A DNA stretch of 64,000 bases from DATJGR01 sp963780795 (GCA_963780795.1 CAWADH010000007.1:22904-86903); one strand, 5' to 3'. Positions 24,182 through 33,103 are shown, counted from the first letter of the stretch. The notes: generated by a model not told the origin, from the sequence alone. Made by a program: numbers and translations.

Positions 24182-25110
24182 CAGCGTTGTCTCCGGTGAT
24201 CGCCCTTCATGATTACACCGACGTGTCGTTCGCCGCGCGAGGCGGCGAGGCGCGCCTGCCGAGCACGTTCGGCGAATGCTGCGCGCTGACGTTCGCTGTG
24301 CGCGCCGATGCAACGCGGACAACTGACGTCGACCACGTAGTCCGGCGACTCGGTATCGGCTTGCGTAAGCGCTGCTCGGCACGCGTGACACGAAGCGTAT
24401 CGCCCCTGCGTGAGATCGTCTGCAACCGACACGCGCTGATCGAACACGAAGCATTCGCCGGTGAACCGATTTTCTGCGCCGGCGCTATCCAGATACTCGA
24501 GAATGCCGCCGTCGAGTTGGTATACATGGTCGAAACCGCGCTCCAGCAGGTACGCGCTCGCTTTTTCGCAGCGAATACCGCCGGTGCAGAACATCGCGAT
24601 CTTTTTGTGCGCGCGAGGATCGAGCCCATTGGCGAAAGCCGGGAACTGTCTGAACGATCGCGTGCCGGGATCGACGGCACCGGGAAAGGTGCCGAGCGCG
24701 ATTTCATAGCCGTTGCGCACATCGACCACGGTGACATCCGGATCGTCGAGCAGACGATTCCACTGCGCCGCATCGACATGCACGCCGGTGCGTACCGCAG
24801 GGTCGACGTCGTCGCTGTGCATCGCGATCAGCTCCCGTCGAACGCGCACCTTCATGCGGAAGAACACCGGGTTGTCGGCCTCGCTGTGTGAATGGCGAAC
24901 GCGCAAATCCGGGAATCGCGTATCCCGCTGCAGTCGAGCGACGAAGTCGGCGATCGCCGCCTCTGAGCCGGCCAACGTCGCGTTGATGCCTTCGTGCGCC
25001 AGCAGAATCGTGCCGCGCAGTTCGACTGCGTTGCACCACTCACGCAGCGTCGCGGCGAGCGCTTCGGGTGCGTCGATGCGAACGAAGCGATAGAACGTCG
25101 CGACGTTCAT
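24181..25110 (-). CDS. trhO: tRNA uridine(34) hydroxylase TrhO (YceA-type rhodanese)
   Basis: TrhO makes 5-hydroxyuridine at the wobble position of tRNA with oxygen. The 309-residue product starts MNVATFYRFVRI and has the N-terminal domain (RGTILLAHEGINATLAGS), a central rhodanese domain with the active Cys in MFCTGGIRCEKA, and C-terminal CHACRAAL and CPRC cysteine pairs. The start overlaps the bolA stop by ATGA, and the stop overlaps the SDR start. An alternative start 21 codons upstream would lie inside bolA and is not needed. Confidence 0.93.
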   Translation of the reverse strand: MNVATFYRFVRIDAPEALAATLREWCNAVELRGTILLAHEGINATLAGSEAAIADFVARLQRDTRFPDLRVRHSHSEADNPVFFRMKVRVRRELIAMHSDDVDPAVRTGVHVDAAQWNRLLDDPDVTVVDVRNGYEIALGTFPGAVDPGTRSFRQFPAFANGLDPRAHKKIAMFCTGGIRCEKASAYLLERGFDHVYQLDGGILEYLDSAGAENRFTGECFVFDQRVSVADDLTQGRYASCHACRAALTQADTESPDYVVDVSCPRCIGAHSERQRAAFAERARQARLAASRGERHVGVIMKGDHRRQR

Positions 25111-25424
25111 CCCGCGCGCGATCCGCCGAGACACGGCGGCGACATCGGCGCGGCGCCGAAGCGCTCCCGCCACTCGGCTTCGGTGTAGGTATGCAGCGCG
25201 AGCGCGTGGATCGAATTCGCCAGTTCGTCGGCGAGCACGCCGTTGACGCGCCGGTGCCGCGCGATCAAGCGCTGGCCCTCGAACTCGGCCGCGACGAGCA
25301 CCACCTTGAAATGGCTCTCCGAACCGGCCGGCACGCTGTGATTGCCGCTTTCGTTGATCACTTCGAGATGCAGCGGCGACAGCGCTTCGGTGAGCTTCGT
25401 TTCGATGACGCTTTGAACGGTCAT
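25107..25424 (-). CDS. BolA family protein
   Basis: BolA-like protein of 105 residues, a family that works with monothiol glutaredoxins in iron-sulfur handling or binds DNA. Motifs: SHFKVVLVAAEFEGQRLIARHRRVNGVL and ALHTYTEAEW, the usual BolA core. The start ATG overlaps the stop of the PP2C gene (ATGA), and its own stop overlaps the trhO start. The C-terminal tail (FGAAPMSPPCLGGSRAG) extends slightly beyond the BolA core. Confidence 0.9.
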   Translation of the reverse strand: MTVQSVIETKLTEALSPLHLEVINESGNHSVPAGSESHFKVVLVAAEFEGQRLIARHRRVNGVLADELANSIHALALHTYTEAEWRERFGAAPMSPPCLGGSRAG

Positions 25425-26146
25425 GGTTTCAGCACCACGACGGAGACATTGTCGAAGCCGCCTTCGATCAATGCGGCATTCACCAGCACGTCGACGATCC
25501 GCGTCGGTTCGGCGGCGGCGTGAGCCGAACAGAATCGTGCGATGGTCGCGTCGTCGATCATGTCGGTGAGGCCGTCGCTGCACAGCAGGAACACGTCGCC
25601 GTCGATCGCATCCACTTCCGTCAGGTCGCACTCCACGTCCATCTCGATGCCGACCGCGCGCGTGACGATGTTGCGATTCGGTGCGCGTCGCGCTTCTGCG
25701 GCCGAGAGAATGCCCTGCTCCACCAGCTGTTGAACGAGGCTGTGATCGGACGTGAGTCGCGCCAGTTCTCCATTGCGGAATCGGTATGCGCGGGAGTCGC
25801 CAATATGGGCCGCGACGAATCGGCCGTCGTGCATCGCGCCGACGACGAGCGTCGTACCCATGCCGCTGAATTCGCGCCGCGAATCGGCCAGCGCATACAC
25901 GCGCCGGTTCGCCAGTTCGAGCGCTTCGCGCAACATCTCGCCGACGTCGTCGCTGCCGAGCCGGTCAGTGTTCTCCACGAGGTGTTGCATCACTGCTTCC
26001 ACCGCCGTCGCGCTCGCCACCTCGCCGGCGCGCAAGCCGCCCATGCCGTCCGCGAGCACGGCAATGCCGAGGCGTGCGTCGAACGCGAGGCAATCTTCGT
26101 TGTTGTCCCGGACTTTTCCCTGATCCGAGCGTGCGGCGATTCGCAT
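25421..26146 (-). CDS. PP2C-type Ser/Thr protein phosphatase
   Basis: Metal-dependent phosphatase of the bacterial PP2C (Stp/PrpC) type, 241 residues. Conserved motifs: RSDQGKVRDNNEDCL, VLADGMGGLRAGEVAS, GTTLVVGAMHDGRFVAAHIG with DSRAYRF, LTSDHSLVQQLV, and LLCSDGLTDMI, plus the final GGFDNVSVVV. The metal-binding aspartates are present. It heads the coupled PP2C-bolA-trhO-SDR run. Such phosphatases usually oppose an eukaryotic-type kinase; the only such kinase domain in the window is in the protein encoded at 8770-15114, so a functional link is possible but unproven. Confidence 0.93.
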   Translation of the reverse strand: MRIAARSDQGKVRDNNEDCLAFDARLGIAVLADGMGGLRAGEVASATAVEAVMQHLVENTDRLGSDDVGEMLREALELANRRVYALADSRREFSGMGTTLVVGAMHDGRFVAAHIGDSRAYRFRNGELARLTSDHSLVQQLVEQGILSAAEARRAPNRNIVTRAVGIEMDVECDLTEVDAIDGDVFLLCSDGLTDMIDDATIARFCSAHAAAEPTRIVDVLVNAALIEGGFDNVSVVVLKP

Positions 26147-26219
26147 GATTGGCGTGCTAATGCGGGAACGGTCAGTTTAGCGGCTGCGTCGCGCGCCGAC
26201 GAGACGTCGAACGCGTCAT

Positions 26220-26984
26220 TTACTCGCGCGGCCGCTCCGCGCTTTCATCGACGATCTGATGCCGCAGTCTGATCGGCGCGGTGCGGCGCTTGCGCACCCG
26301 GATGTTCAACATCTCCACGCCGAACGAGAACGCCATCGCGAAGTAGATGTAGCCCCTCGGTACGTGCACGTCGAGACCTTCCGCGATCAACGTGACGCCG
26401 ATCAGCAGCAGAAACGAGAGCGCCAGCATCTTGATCGTCGGATGGTCTTCGACGAAGCGACTGATAGACGCCGCCGCCATCATCATGATCAGCACCGAGA
26501 TCACGATCGCCGCGATCATCACTTCGACGTGCTTCGCCAACCCGACCGCGGTGATGACGGAATCGAGCGAAAAGACGATGTCGATCAGGCCGATCTGCAG
26601 CAGCACGCTGCCGAACGTCGCCGTGCCAGCGGCACCGTGGCCCTCCGCCATGCCTTCGAGCGAGTTGTGCACTTCCTGCGTCGATTTTCCGATCAGAAAC
26701 GCACCCCCCAGGATCAGGATCAGGTCGCGCCCCGAGATCGCCTGTTCGAACACCGTGAACAGGTCGTCCGTCAGTTTCATCACCCAGGTCAGCGAGAGCA
26801 GCAGCGCAATGCGCATCAGCATCGCCAGCGCGAGACCGAAGAAGCGTCCGCGCGCACGTTCCGCTTCCGGCAAGCGGCCGGTCAGCACCGAGATGAAGAT
26901 AATGTTGTCGATGCCGAGGACGATCTCGAGGACGGTCAGCGTCAGGAACGCGAGCCATACCTCCGGGTCGGTCAGAAACTCCAT
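26220..26984 (-). CDS. TerC family integral membrane protein
   Basis: TerC/Alx-type membrane protein, a family linked to manganese or tellurite handling. The 254 residues contain about seven membrane segments and the hallmark acidic membrane motifs EIVLGIDNIIFISV and DIVFSLDSVITAVG. The start at 26984 (MEFLTDPEVWLAFLTL) matches the usual family N-terminus; an upstream in-frame start at 27026 would add 14 residues. No clear ribosome site. It is a single gene between PP2C and the divergent DUF1244 gene. Confidence 0.9.
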   Translation of the reverse strand: MEFLTDPEVWLAFLTLTVLEIVLGIDNIIFISVLTGRLPEAERARGRFFGLALAMLMRIALLLSLTWVMKLTDDLFTVFEQAISGRDLILILGGAFLIGKSTQEVHNSLEGMAEGHGAAGTATFGSVLLQIGLIDIVFSLDSVITAVGLAKHVEVMIAAIVISVLIMMMAAASISRFVEDHPTIKMLALSFLLLIGVTLIAEGLDVHVPRGYIYFAMAFSFGVEMLNIRVRKRRTAPIRLRHQIVDESAERPRE

Positions 26985-27117
26985 CTCGGCGTAAGCCCCG
27001 CTCGATCTCAAAGGACGCGCATTCAATCACGACTTCGTGCCGGCTCGAAACGTGTCGGTGCGCCGTGCATCGGCTACCATGCCGGCAATTTCATCGCAAT
27101 CCGCACGGGTCCACTGT

Positions 27118-27408
27118 ATGGACAAAGCCACCGAACAACGCATCGAAGCCGCGGTGTTCCGCCGTCTGCTCGCCCATCTCGACGAGCGCAAGGACGTTCA
27201 GAACATCGACCTGATGAACCTGGCCGGCTTCTGTCGCAACTGCCTCGCCAAGTGGTACACCGCCGCAGCCGAAGAAGCCGGCGCGACGGTCGACTACGAA
27301 ACGTCGCGCAAACGCGTTTACGGCATGCCGTACGACGAATGGAAGCGGCGCTTCCAGAGTGAAGCCTCGCCGGAGCAGCTCGCCGGAATGGCCAAGCACG
27401 ACCACTGA
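27118..27408 (+). CDS. DUF1244 domain protein, 96 aa
   Basis: Small soluble protein of the DUF1244 family (function unknown to me): RRLLAHLDERKDVQNIDLMN, LAGFCRNCLAKWY and YGMPYDEWKRRFQ are characteristic. The start ATG 27118 is the natural family start (MDKATEQRIEAAVF). Its stop overlaps the start of the ABC ATPase gene (TGATG), so they are co-translated. Confidence 0.85.
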   Translation: MDKATEQRIEAAVFRRLLAHLDERKDVQNIDLMNLAGFCRNCLAKWYTAAAEEAGATVDYETSRKRVYGMPYDEWKRRFQSEASPEQLAGMAKHDH

Positions 27409-28316
27409 TGGCCGAGGCCGCAGTCGCGCTGCACGACGTCAGCAAGACGTTCAGTCACGTCGTCGCGGTCGATGGACTGTCGCTGAACGTCCCGCGAGGC
27501 GTCATCTACGGCATCCTCGGTCAGAACGGCGCGGGCAAAACCACCACCATCCGCATGCTCGTCGGCATCCTGCGCCCCGACCGCGGTACGGTGCGCGTGC
27601 TCGATTCGGACGATCCGTCGCGCATCAAAGGCCGTCTCGGCTACCTGCCCGAGGAAAAAGGTCTCTACAAGAAGATGCGCGTGCTCGATCTGGTCGCGTA
27701 CTTCGGGCGCCTGAAGGGCATGAGCCGCGACGCAGCCTATTCGCAGGGTCGCCGGCTGCTCGACGAGTTCGAACTGGGCGACTGGCGCGATCAGAAGTGC
27801 GAGAGCCTCTCGAAAGGGATGGGGCAGAAAGTGCAGATCGTCGCGACGCTGATCCACGATCCGGAACTGATCGTGCTCGACGAGCCGTTCTCGGGGCTCG
27901 ACCCGGTGAATGTCGAACTGGTACGCAACATCGTGCTCGCGCAGCGCGCGCGCAATCGCACCGTGCTGCTGTCGACTCACGTCATGGAACAGGCCGAACA
28001 GATCTGCGACGGGCTGATCCTGATCAATCACGGCCGCAAACTGCTCGACGGCACGCTGAGCGACATCCGCCGCTCCGCCGAGCGATCCGTCTCGATCGAC
28101 TACGACGGCGATGGCGGGTGCCTGCAAGACCTGCCCGGAGTGTTGCGCGTGAACGACGCAGGACGCCACGCCGAGCTGAGCCTGCGCAGCGACGCCGACG
28201 CGCAAGCGATCCTCGCGTACCTGGTGAACCACCTGACGATTAGACGCTTCGACACGCGCGAGGCATCGCTGCACGAGATCTTCGTGCGCACGGTCGGAGA
28301 CGACGGTGCGAGGTGA
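27408..28316 (+). CDS. ABC-2 exporter ATP-binding protein (NatA-like)
   Basis: ATPase of 302 residues with Walker A GQNGAGKTT, signature LSKGMGQKVQI (a variant of LSGG), Walker B LIVLDEPFSGLDP and switch His in LLSTHVMEQAEQI, followed by the C-terminal extension usual for NatA/CcmA-like drug, sodium or antibiotic exporters. Starts on the overlapping TGATG of the DUF1244 gene and overlaps the permease by 11 nt. Together they form a two-component exporter; the substrate is unknown. Confidence 0.92.
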   Translation: MAEAAVALHDVSKTFSHVVAVDGLSLNVPRGVIYGILGQNGAGKTTTIRMLVGILRPDRGTVRVLDSDDPSRIKGRLGYLPEEKGLYKKMRVLDLVAYFGRLKGMSRDAAYSQGRRLLDEFELGDWRDQKCESLSKGMGQKVQIVATLIHDPELIVLDEPFSGLDPVNVELVRNIVLAQRARNRTVLLSTHVMEQAEQICDGLILINHGRKLLDGTLSDIRRSAERSVSIDYDGDGGCLQDLPGVLRVNDAGRHAELSLRSDADAQAILAYLVNHLTIRRFDTREASLHEIFVRTVGDDGAR

Positions 28317-29844
28317 CGTAACGAGACCCGATCCCGCGAAAGCGCTGCTCGTCGCTTCGCGCGAGTATCTCGAGAACGTCCGCACGCGCGGCTTCTGGAT
28401 CAGCATCCTGATGATGCCGTTCATCCTCGTGGTGGTTTCCACCGCACCGATGCTGCTGAGCGATGCAGAGAGCGAAGCGCGCTTCGCCGTGCTCGATCGA
28501 TCCGGTTGGGTCGAGCGCGCCGTCGCCGCGCGCATCATTCACGACGACGTTACGCTCCTGGTCGCATCGCTCGCACGCAAGCAGCCTAACGAGCGGCCTG
28601 AGGCGCTGGTCGACCTGGGTTCGCTGAATACGTCCGAAGAGCGCACCGCGCTGGTCGACGCGACCGCGCACCTGCTGGTGATGATCCGCCAGGCCGAGCT
28701 CGCGATCGCCACACCCACTACGCCGGCCGAACGGATCGCAGCGTGGTGGCGCGATCACCCGGACCAGATCGCGAAACTCGCGCCGAACGTTTCGGCGGCG
28801 AAATACGCGTACGTGGCAACGCCGGGCGTCGACAAGACAGGCCTCAACCTGCTGCTCGCAAACGAGCAGCTGCTCGGTTACTTCGAAATTCCCGACGACC
28901 CGGTCGCCGACGCATCCGGCGCCACGTACGTGACGCGCAAATTGACGAACCAGGACGTCCGAAACTGGTATTCGGCGCTCGTCACCGACGTGGTGCGCGA
29001 CCGGCGCATCCGCGAGGAGAACATCACCGAGTCGGTGGCGGACTGGATTCAGACACCTGTGCGGTTCGCATCGGTGCGCCTCGACAGCAGCGGCGTCGAA
29101 TCGAAAGCCGAACGCGCTGACACGCTCGGCCAGTGGGCGCCAGTAGCGTTCGTCTATCTGCTGTGGATATCGATCTTCTCGATTGCGCAGATGCTGCTGA
29201 CCAACACAGTCGAGGAGAAGTCCAACAAGCTCGTCGAGGTGCTGCTGTCGTCGATCGCTCCGGTGGAACTCATGGCCGGAAAAATAGTGGGCATCGCCGC
29301 CACCGGGCTCACGATCGTCGGATCGTGGCTGACGCTGCTGCTCGCCGCGGCGTTGTGGCTCCCGCGTCTGCTCGGCGGCAGCGGCAGCGTCGATCTATCG
29401 GGGTTGATCAACGACCCGACTTATCTTCTGTCGTTCATCGTCTACTTCATACTCGGCTATCTGTTCTACGCCGCGTTGCTGTGCGGTATCGGTTCGCTCG
29501 CGAACAACCTGAAAGAAGCGCAAACGCTGATGATGCCGATCCAGCTGCTGTTGATCGTGCCGCTCGTGGTGATGGTGCCGATCGGCCGCGACCCGAACGG
29601 CCTGCTCGCGCAGGTGCTGTCGTGGTTTCCGCCGTTCACGCCGTTCGTGATGATGAACCGGGCGGCGTTCCCGCCTGGATGGATCACGTACGGCGGGACC
29701 ACGCTGCTGATGGTGGTCTCGATCGTTCTCGCGCTGCGCGGCGCCGCGCGCGTGTTCGAAACCGGCGTGCTGATGACCGGTAAACCGCCGCGGCTGCGCC
29801 ACGTGTTCACGCTGCTGCGAGGCAACCGCAATGTCGCGCGCTGA
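28306..29844 (+). CDS. ABC-2 type permease (NatB-like), 512 aa
   Basis: Membrane partner of the preceding ATPase. One membrane helix near the N-terminus (FWISILMMPFILVVVSTAP), a large extracytoplasmic domain of about 230 residues, then five to six helices (VAFVYLLWISIFSIAQML, LSFIVYFILGYLFYAALL, LLLIVPLVVMVPIG). This is the NatB/YhaP-like ABC-2 topology. The start is GTG 28306, inside the end of the ATPase gene; the end overlaps the next gene by 14 nt. Confidence 0.88.
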   Translation: MRGDVTRPDPAKALLVASREYLENVRTRGFWISILMMPFILVVVSTAPMLLSDAESEARFAVLDRSGWVERAVAARIIHDDVTLLVASLARKQPNERPEALVDLGSLNTSEERTALVDATAHLLVMIRQAELAIATPTTPAERIAAWWRDHPDQIAKLAPNVSAAKYAYVATPGVDKTGLNLLLANEQLLGYFEIPDDPVADASGATYVTRKLTNQDVRNWYSALVTDVVRDRRIREENITESVADWIQTPVRFASVRLDSSGVESKAERADTLGQWAPVAFVYLLWISIFSIAQMLLTNTVEEKSNKLVEVLLSSIAPVELMAGKIVGIAATGLTIVGSWLTLLLAAALWLPRLLGGSGSVDLSGLINDPTYLLSFIVYFILGYLFYAALLCGIGSLANNLKEAQTLMMPIQLLLIVPLVVMVPIGRDPNGLLAQVLSWFPPFTPFVMMNRAAFPPGWITYGGTTLLMVVSIVLALRGAARVFETGVLMTGKPPRLRHVFTLLRGNRNVAR

Positions 29845-30400
29845 TCGCCGCACCGTATCCCTCGCAGACCGCTTCGAGTTCGTCGAACGGATGAAGCGCA
29901 GCCAGCGGTTGCCGCCGCGCGGGCAATTCCGCGTGATCGCCGCCGACGTTCGCGGGCCGGCGCCGCAGCGCTTTCCGCACACGCTGTTCTTCTCGAGCCT
30001 GCTGGCTGCGCCGCTCTACCAGGAACTGGTCGCCGCGCACTACACATTGCCGGCGAACGGCAAGCACGGTCCGTTCAACATCGCCGAACTGACGCCGGCC
30101 GACTTCGTGCCGATCGACGCCGCGGCGTTGCAACCGCGCATCGAACGGCATCTCGACTACCGACGTTACGGCGCCGCACCCATTTCGCCCGAGCGGCGCC
30201 AGAACGTCACCGACTTCGTCGACCTGTTGGCCGCTCAGGCGTTCGAGATTTTCGCGCTGTCGCCGTGCGACTGGTTCAGCGATCCGCGCAACACCCGCTA
30301 TCCGCACGAGTGGTCGCATGCGCTGCTCGAGTTCCACGAGTACGTGTTATTCGATACTCTGCACCGGAAACTCCTCTGCCTAATGTTGGCCTTTGACTGA
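29831..30400 (+). CDS. unrecognised protein, 189 aa, overlapping both neighbours
   Basis: I do not recognise a family. The protein is soluble, with aromatic and charged stretches: RFEFVERMKRSQRLPPRG near the start, PHTLFFSSLLAAPLYQELVA in the middle, and FALSPCDWFSDPRNTRYPHE near the end. No signal peptide or membrane segment. It overlaps the ABC permease by 14 nt and signal peptidase I by 8 nt, so it is co-translated with both, and the coding character (GC-rich third positions) matches its neighbours. It could serve the exporter or the peptidase. Confidence 0.75.
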   Translation: MSRADRRTVSLADRFEFVERMKRSQRLPPRGQFRVIAADVRGPAPQRFPHTLFFSSLLAAPLYQELVAAHYTLPANGKHGPFNIAELTPADFVPIDAAALQPRIERHLDYRRYGAAPISPERRQNVTDFVDLLAAQAFEIFALSPCDWFSDPRNTRYPHEWSHALLEFHEYVLFDTLHRKLLCLMLAFD

Positions 30401-31109
30401 CGACACCGACAACGACCCAACCCGGCAACGCTTGACCCGCGTCTGGCGCGACTGGCGCGGCTTCATTCTGTTCATCGCAGTAATGGTGGTATTCCGCTCG
30501 GCGGTCGCCGACTGGAACCAGGTGCCGTCCGGCAGCATGAAGCCGTCGATCCTGGTCGGCGACCGCATCGTGGTCGACAAGCTGGCGTACGACCTGCGCA
30601 TACCGTTCACGCTGACCCGGATCGCACGCTGGGCCGAGCCGCACCGCGGCGATGTCGTGACGTTTCCCTCGCCGCGCGATGAGACGCTTTACGTGAAACG
30701 CGTCATCGGCATTCCCGGCGATACCGTAGAACTGCGCCGGAATCGCCTCTACATCAACGGCGTCGAAGCCCAGTACACGCCGCTGACGGCGGACGAAGTG
30801 GACGCGCTCGAGGTCGAGAACAAGTCGCAGTACGAATTCTTCCGCGAGCAGATCGGCACGATGGATCACATCATCATGCTGCGGCGGGATCGCGACGAAT
30901 CCGCGTATCAGTCGTTCGCGCCGACGCAGGTTCCGGCCGGCAGCTACCTCATGCTGGGCGATAACCGCGACGACAGCGGAGATTTCCGCGTGATCGGCCT
31001 GGTGGCACGCGATCGCATCCTCGGGCGCGCGCACGCGATCGCATTCTCACTGGACTACGAACACCACTACGCACCGCGATTCGACCGGTTCTTCGGCGGC
31101 ATTTCCTAG
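30393..31109 (+). CDS. lepB: signal peptidase I
   Basis: Membrane serine protease that removes Sec signal peptides. 238 residues from a TTG start inside the previous gene. One N-terminal membrane helix (GFILFIAVMVVFRSAV), then box B with Ser48 (VPSGSMKPSIL), box D with Lys102 (YVKRVIGIPGD) and box E (MLGDNRDDSGDFR). A single anchor is usual outside the enteric type with two. Its stop overlaps the convergent small membrane protein gene by 4 nt. Confidence 0.93.
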   Translation: MTDDTDNDPTRQRLTRVWRDWRGFILFIAVMVVFRSAVADWNQVPSGSMKPSILVGDRIVVDKLAYDLRIPFTLTRIARWAEPHRGDVVTFPSPRDETLYVKRVIGIPGDTVELRRNRLYINGVEAQYTPLTADEVDALEVENKSQYEFFREQIGTMDHIIMLRRDRDESAYQSFAPTQVPAGSYLMLGDNRDDSGDFRVIGLVARDRILGRAHAIAFSLDYEHHYAPRFDRFFGGIS

Positions 31110-31324
31110 CGGCGGAACAGCCGGATCAAGCCGAACAGCAGCAGCGCGACCACTCCTGCCGCGATCACGATCGAGACACTGGCGAGCAGATAGCCGACCA
31201 GCTCATCGTTGCCGAGACCGAGCCGTCGCCCCACCCAATAGCTGCCGACGAGCGCCGCGAGCAGCCCGAGCAGCGTGCGCCACGGTCGGCGGGTGAACCT
31301 GGGCTCGTTGTCGATCGAGGTCAT
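31106..31324 (-). CDS. small membrane protein, 72 aa
   Basis: Two membrane segments (LLGLLAALVGSYWVGRRL and LLASVSIVIAAGVVALLLFG), a basic C-terminus (LIRLFRR). No family recognised. ATG start at 31324. It converges with lepB (4-nt overlap) and is divergent from the pentapeptide-repeat gene 60 nt away. Confidence 0.65.
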   Translation of the reverse strand: MTSIDNEPRFTRRPWRTLLGLLAALVGSYWVGRRLGLGNDELVGYLLASVSIVIAAGVVALLLFGLIRLFRR

Positions 31325-31384
31325 GTGGGCTGCCGGTGAGGCGACGCTGGTATTCTACGGCGCCTTCGCATCGAACCCGGCAAC

Positions 31385-32146
31385 GTGACGCAACCCGAAC
31401 GCACGCCGATCTCCCAGCAACGCTTCGACGCCTGCATCGCTGCAGGCGCGCTGCGCGACGCGCTGGTCGACGCGTCGCTCGTGTGGCCGCAGGAATCGAG
31501 CGGACTCGAGATCCGCAACGTCGCGTTCGAGGGCACGCGATTCCGCCAGGCCGTGCTGGCAGAGGCCCATTTCATCGACTGCCTTTTCACCGATTGCAGT
31601 TTCCGCAGCAGCGATCTGAGCGACGGCCACTTCGAACGCTGTCAGTTCTACGACGCCGACGCACAGCTGAACTGCGACTTTTCATACGCGGTGCTGCGCA
31701 ACTGTCGTTTCGAGGTATGCGACCTGACCACCGCGGTCTGCACCCGCACGCGCGCGTTCGGCATCGAACTGCGGCGCTGCCAGGCGTCGGGCATCGACTT
31801 CTCACTCGCCGATTTCAGCCTGAGTGCCGGAGACTTCGCGACCGCGACGTTCACCGACTGCAATCTCGCATACGCGGACTTCAGCAAAACGGTGTTGACC
31901 GGCGCGGTGTTCGCGGGAAGCCGGATGTCGCACAGCGTCTGGCACGATGCGTCGCTGAACGATGCAGACCTCTCGGGTTGCGAACTCGACAACATCGAGG
32001 CGCGCGGGCTCGACCTGCGTGGCGCGGATCTGCGCGATGCGCGCTTCAACCGGCTCGACCCGCGCGAGATCGATCTCACCGGCGTGCGCATGGACGCCGA
32101 GCAGGGTCTCGAAGTGCTGCGTACGCTCGGGATCGAGATCGACTGA
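31385..32146 (+). CDS. Qnr-like pentapeptide repeat protein
   Basis: 253-residue pentapeptide-repeat protein. The pattern A(D/N)LxX repeats throughout: FIDCLFTDCSFRSSDL, GHFERCQFYDADAQL, CDFSYAVLRNCRFEVCDL, FGIELRRCQASGIDFS, CNLAYADFSKTVL, DADLSGCELDNIEARGLDL. The arrangement and C-terminus (RLDPREIDLTGVRM, then LEVLRTLGIEID) parallel Qnr proteins (compare DPRRVNLEGVKI and LLEPLGVIV recalled from that family), which protect DNA gyrase from quinolones. About 30 extra residues precede the repeats. The GTG start at 31385 is not supported by a strong ribosome site. A role in gyrase protection is inference. Confidence 0.8.
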   Translation: MTQPERTPISQQRFDACIAAGALRDALVDASLVWPQESSGLEIRNVAFEGTRFRQAVLAEAHFIDCLFTDCSFRSSDLSDGHFERCQFYDADAQLNCDFSYAVLRNCRFEVCDLTTAVCTRTRAFGIELRRCQASGIDFSLADFSLSAGDFATATFTDCNLAYADFSKTVLTGAVFAGSRMSHSVWHDASLNDADLSGCELDNIEARGLDLRGADLRDARFNRLDPREIDLTGVRMDAEQGLEVLRTLGIEID

Positions 32147-32156
32147 CGATCGGCGA

Positions 32157-32909
32157 TTAAGACGGATCTTTCGAGATCAGTTCCACTTCGAAGATCAGCG
32201 CTTCGTTCGGGCCGATCCGGTTGCCGGCGCCGCGCTCTTTATAGGCGAGTTCAGGCGGAACCACGATTCGCCACTTCGAACCGACGGGCATCAGCTGCAG
32301 CGCCTCCACCCAACCCGGGATGACGCCGTTCACCGGGAACGAGGCCGGCGACCCGCGCTCGACTGAGCTATCGAACACCGTGCCGTCGATTAGCGTGCCG
32401 GTGTAATGCGTCGTCACCGTATCGGTCAGGCTCGGTTTGGGTCCCTTTCCCGCGACGAGTATCTGGTACTGGAGACCCGACGCGGTCGTAACCACGCCTT
32501 CTTTCTTGCCGTTCTCGGCGAGATACGCCTGCGCGGCTGCGAGATTGGTTTCGGCGAGTTTGCCTTTTTCTTCTGCGCGCGCATCGTTCAATGCGTTCAG
32601 CGCGGCGAGCACCTGATCTTCCGGCACTTTCGCCTTCGTTCCACCGAAGCCGTCGTCGATGCCGGCCTGGAACGCCTTCGTATCGAGCGCTTTGCCGTAT
32701 TGGTTATCGAGATTTCCGGCGATGTTGTAACCGAGGCCGTAGCTCGCTTTCGCCACTTCGCTCTCGAGCGCAGGTCCCTTCGCGGGCTCGGGCGGTGCAG
32801 CCTTCTGGCACGCGCCGACGCCGAGCGCGAGCGCGATCACGAGCGTCGTTTGTCCGATTGCGACGATCGATCCGCGGATCGCTACTTGCGAGGGCAATGG
32901 AATCTTCAT
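32157..32909 (-). CDS. FKBP-type peptidyl-prolyl isomerase lipoprotein (Mip/FkpA-like)
   Basis: Periplasmic folding catalyst. A lipobox (ALGVGACQK, Cys34) predicts a lipoprotein. Next comes the helical dimerisation domain of Mip/FkpA (KASYGLGYNIAGNLD, AFQAGIDDGFGG, AQAYLAENGKKEGV) and the C-terminal FKBP domain (VTTHYTGTLIDGTVFDSS, GVIPGWVEALQLMPVGSKW, IVVPPELAYKERGAG, LIFEVELI). 250 residues, the usual length. GAGGAAAC precedes the ATG at 32909. A single gene, convergent with the pentapeptide-repeat gene. Confidence 0.93.
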   Translation of the reverse strand: MKIPLPSQVAIRGSIVAIGQTTLVIALALGVGACQKAAPPEPAKGPALESEVAKASYGLGYNIAGNLDNQYGKALDTKAFQAGIDDGFGGTKAKVPEDQVLAALNALNDARAEEKGKLAETNLAAAQAYLAENGKKEGVVTTASGLQYQILVAGKGPKPSLTDTVTTHYTGTLIDGTVFDSSVERGSPASFPVNGVIPGWVEALQLMPVGSKWRIVVPPELAYKERGAGNRIGPNEALIFEVELISKDPS

Positions 32910-33103
32910 AAGGTTGTTTCCTCGTCCGGATTACATCTTCTTACTGCGGCTCCTAGAGCCTTCGAATAGGCTCCCTCGGGATCGTCGGGATCGGAATCCG
33001 CAGAGTCTTGAGTGGGACCTCGGGGTGAGAGCTTCGTTCTCACGGAACCTAAGGTGCGACGCGGGCGTCAGAATACACGACTTGCAGTAGGCGGTGGTGA
33101 TCG

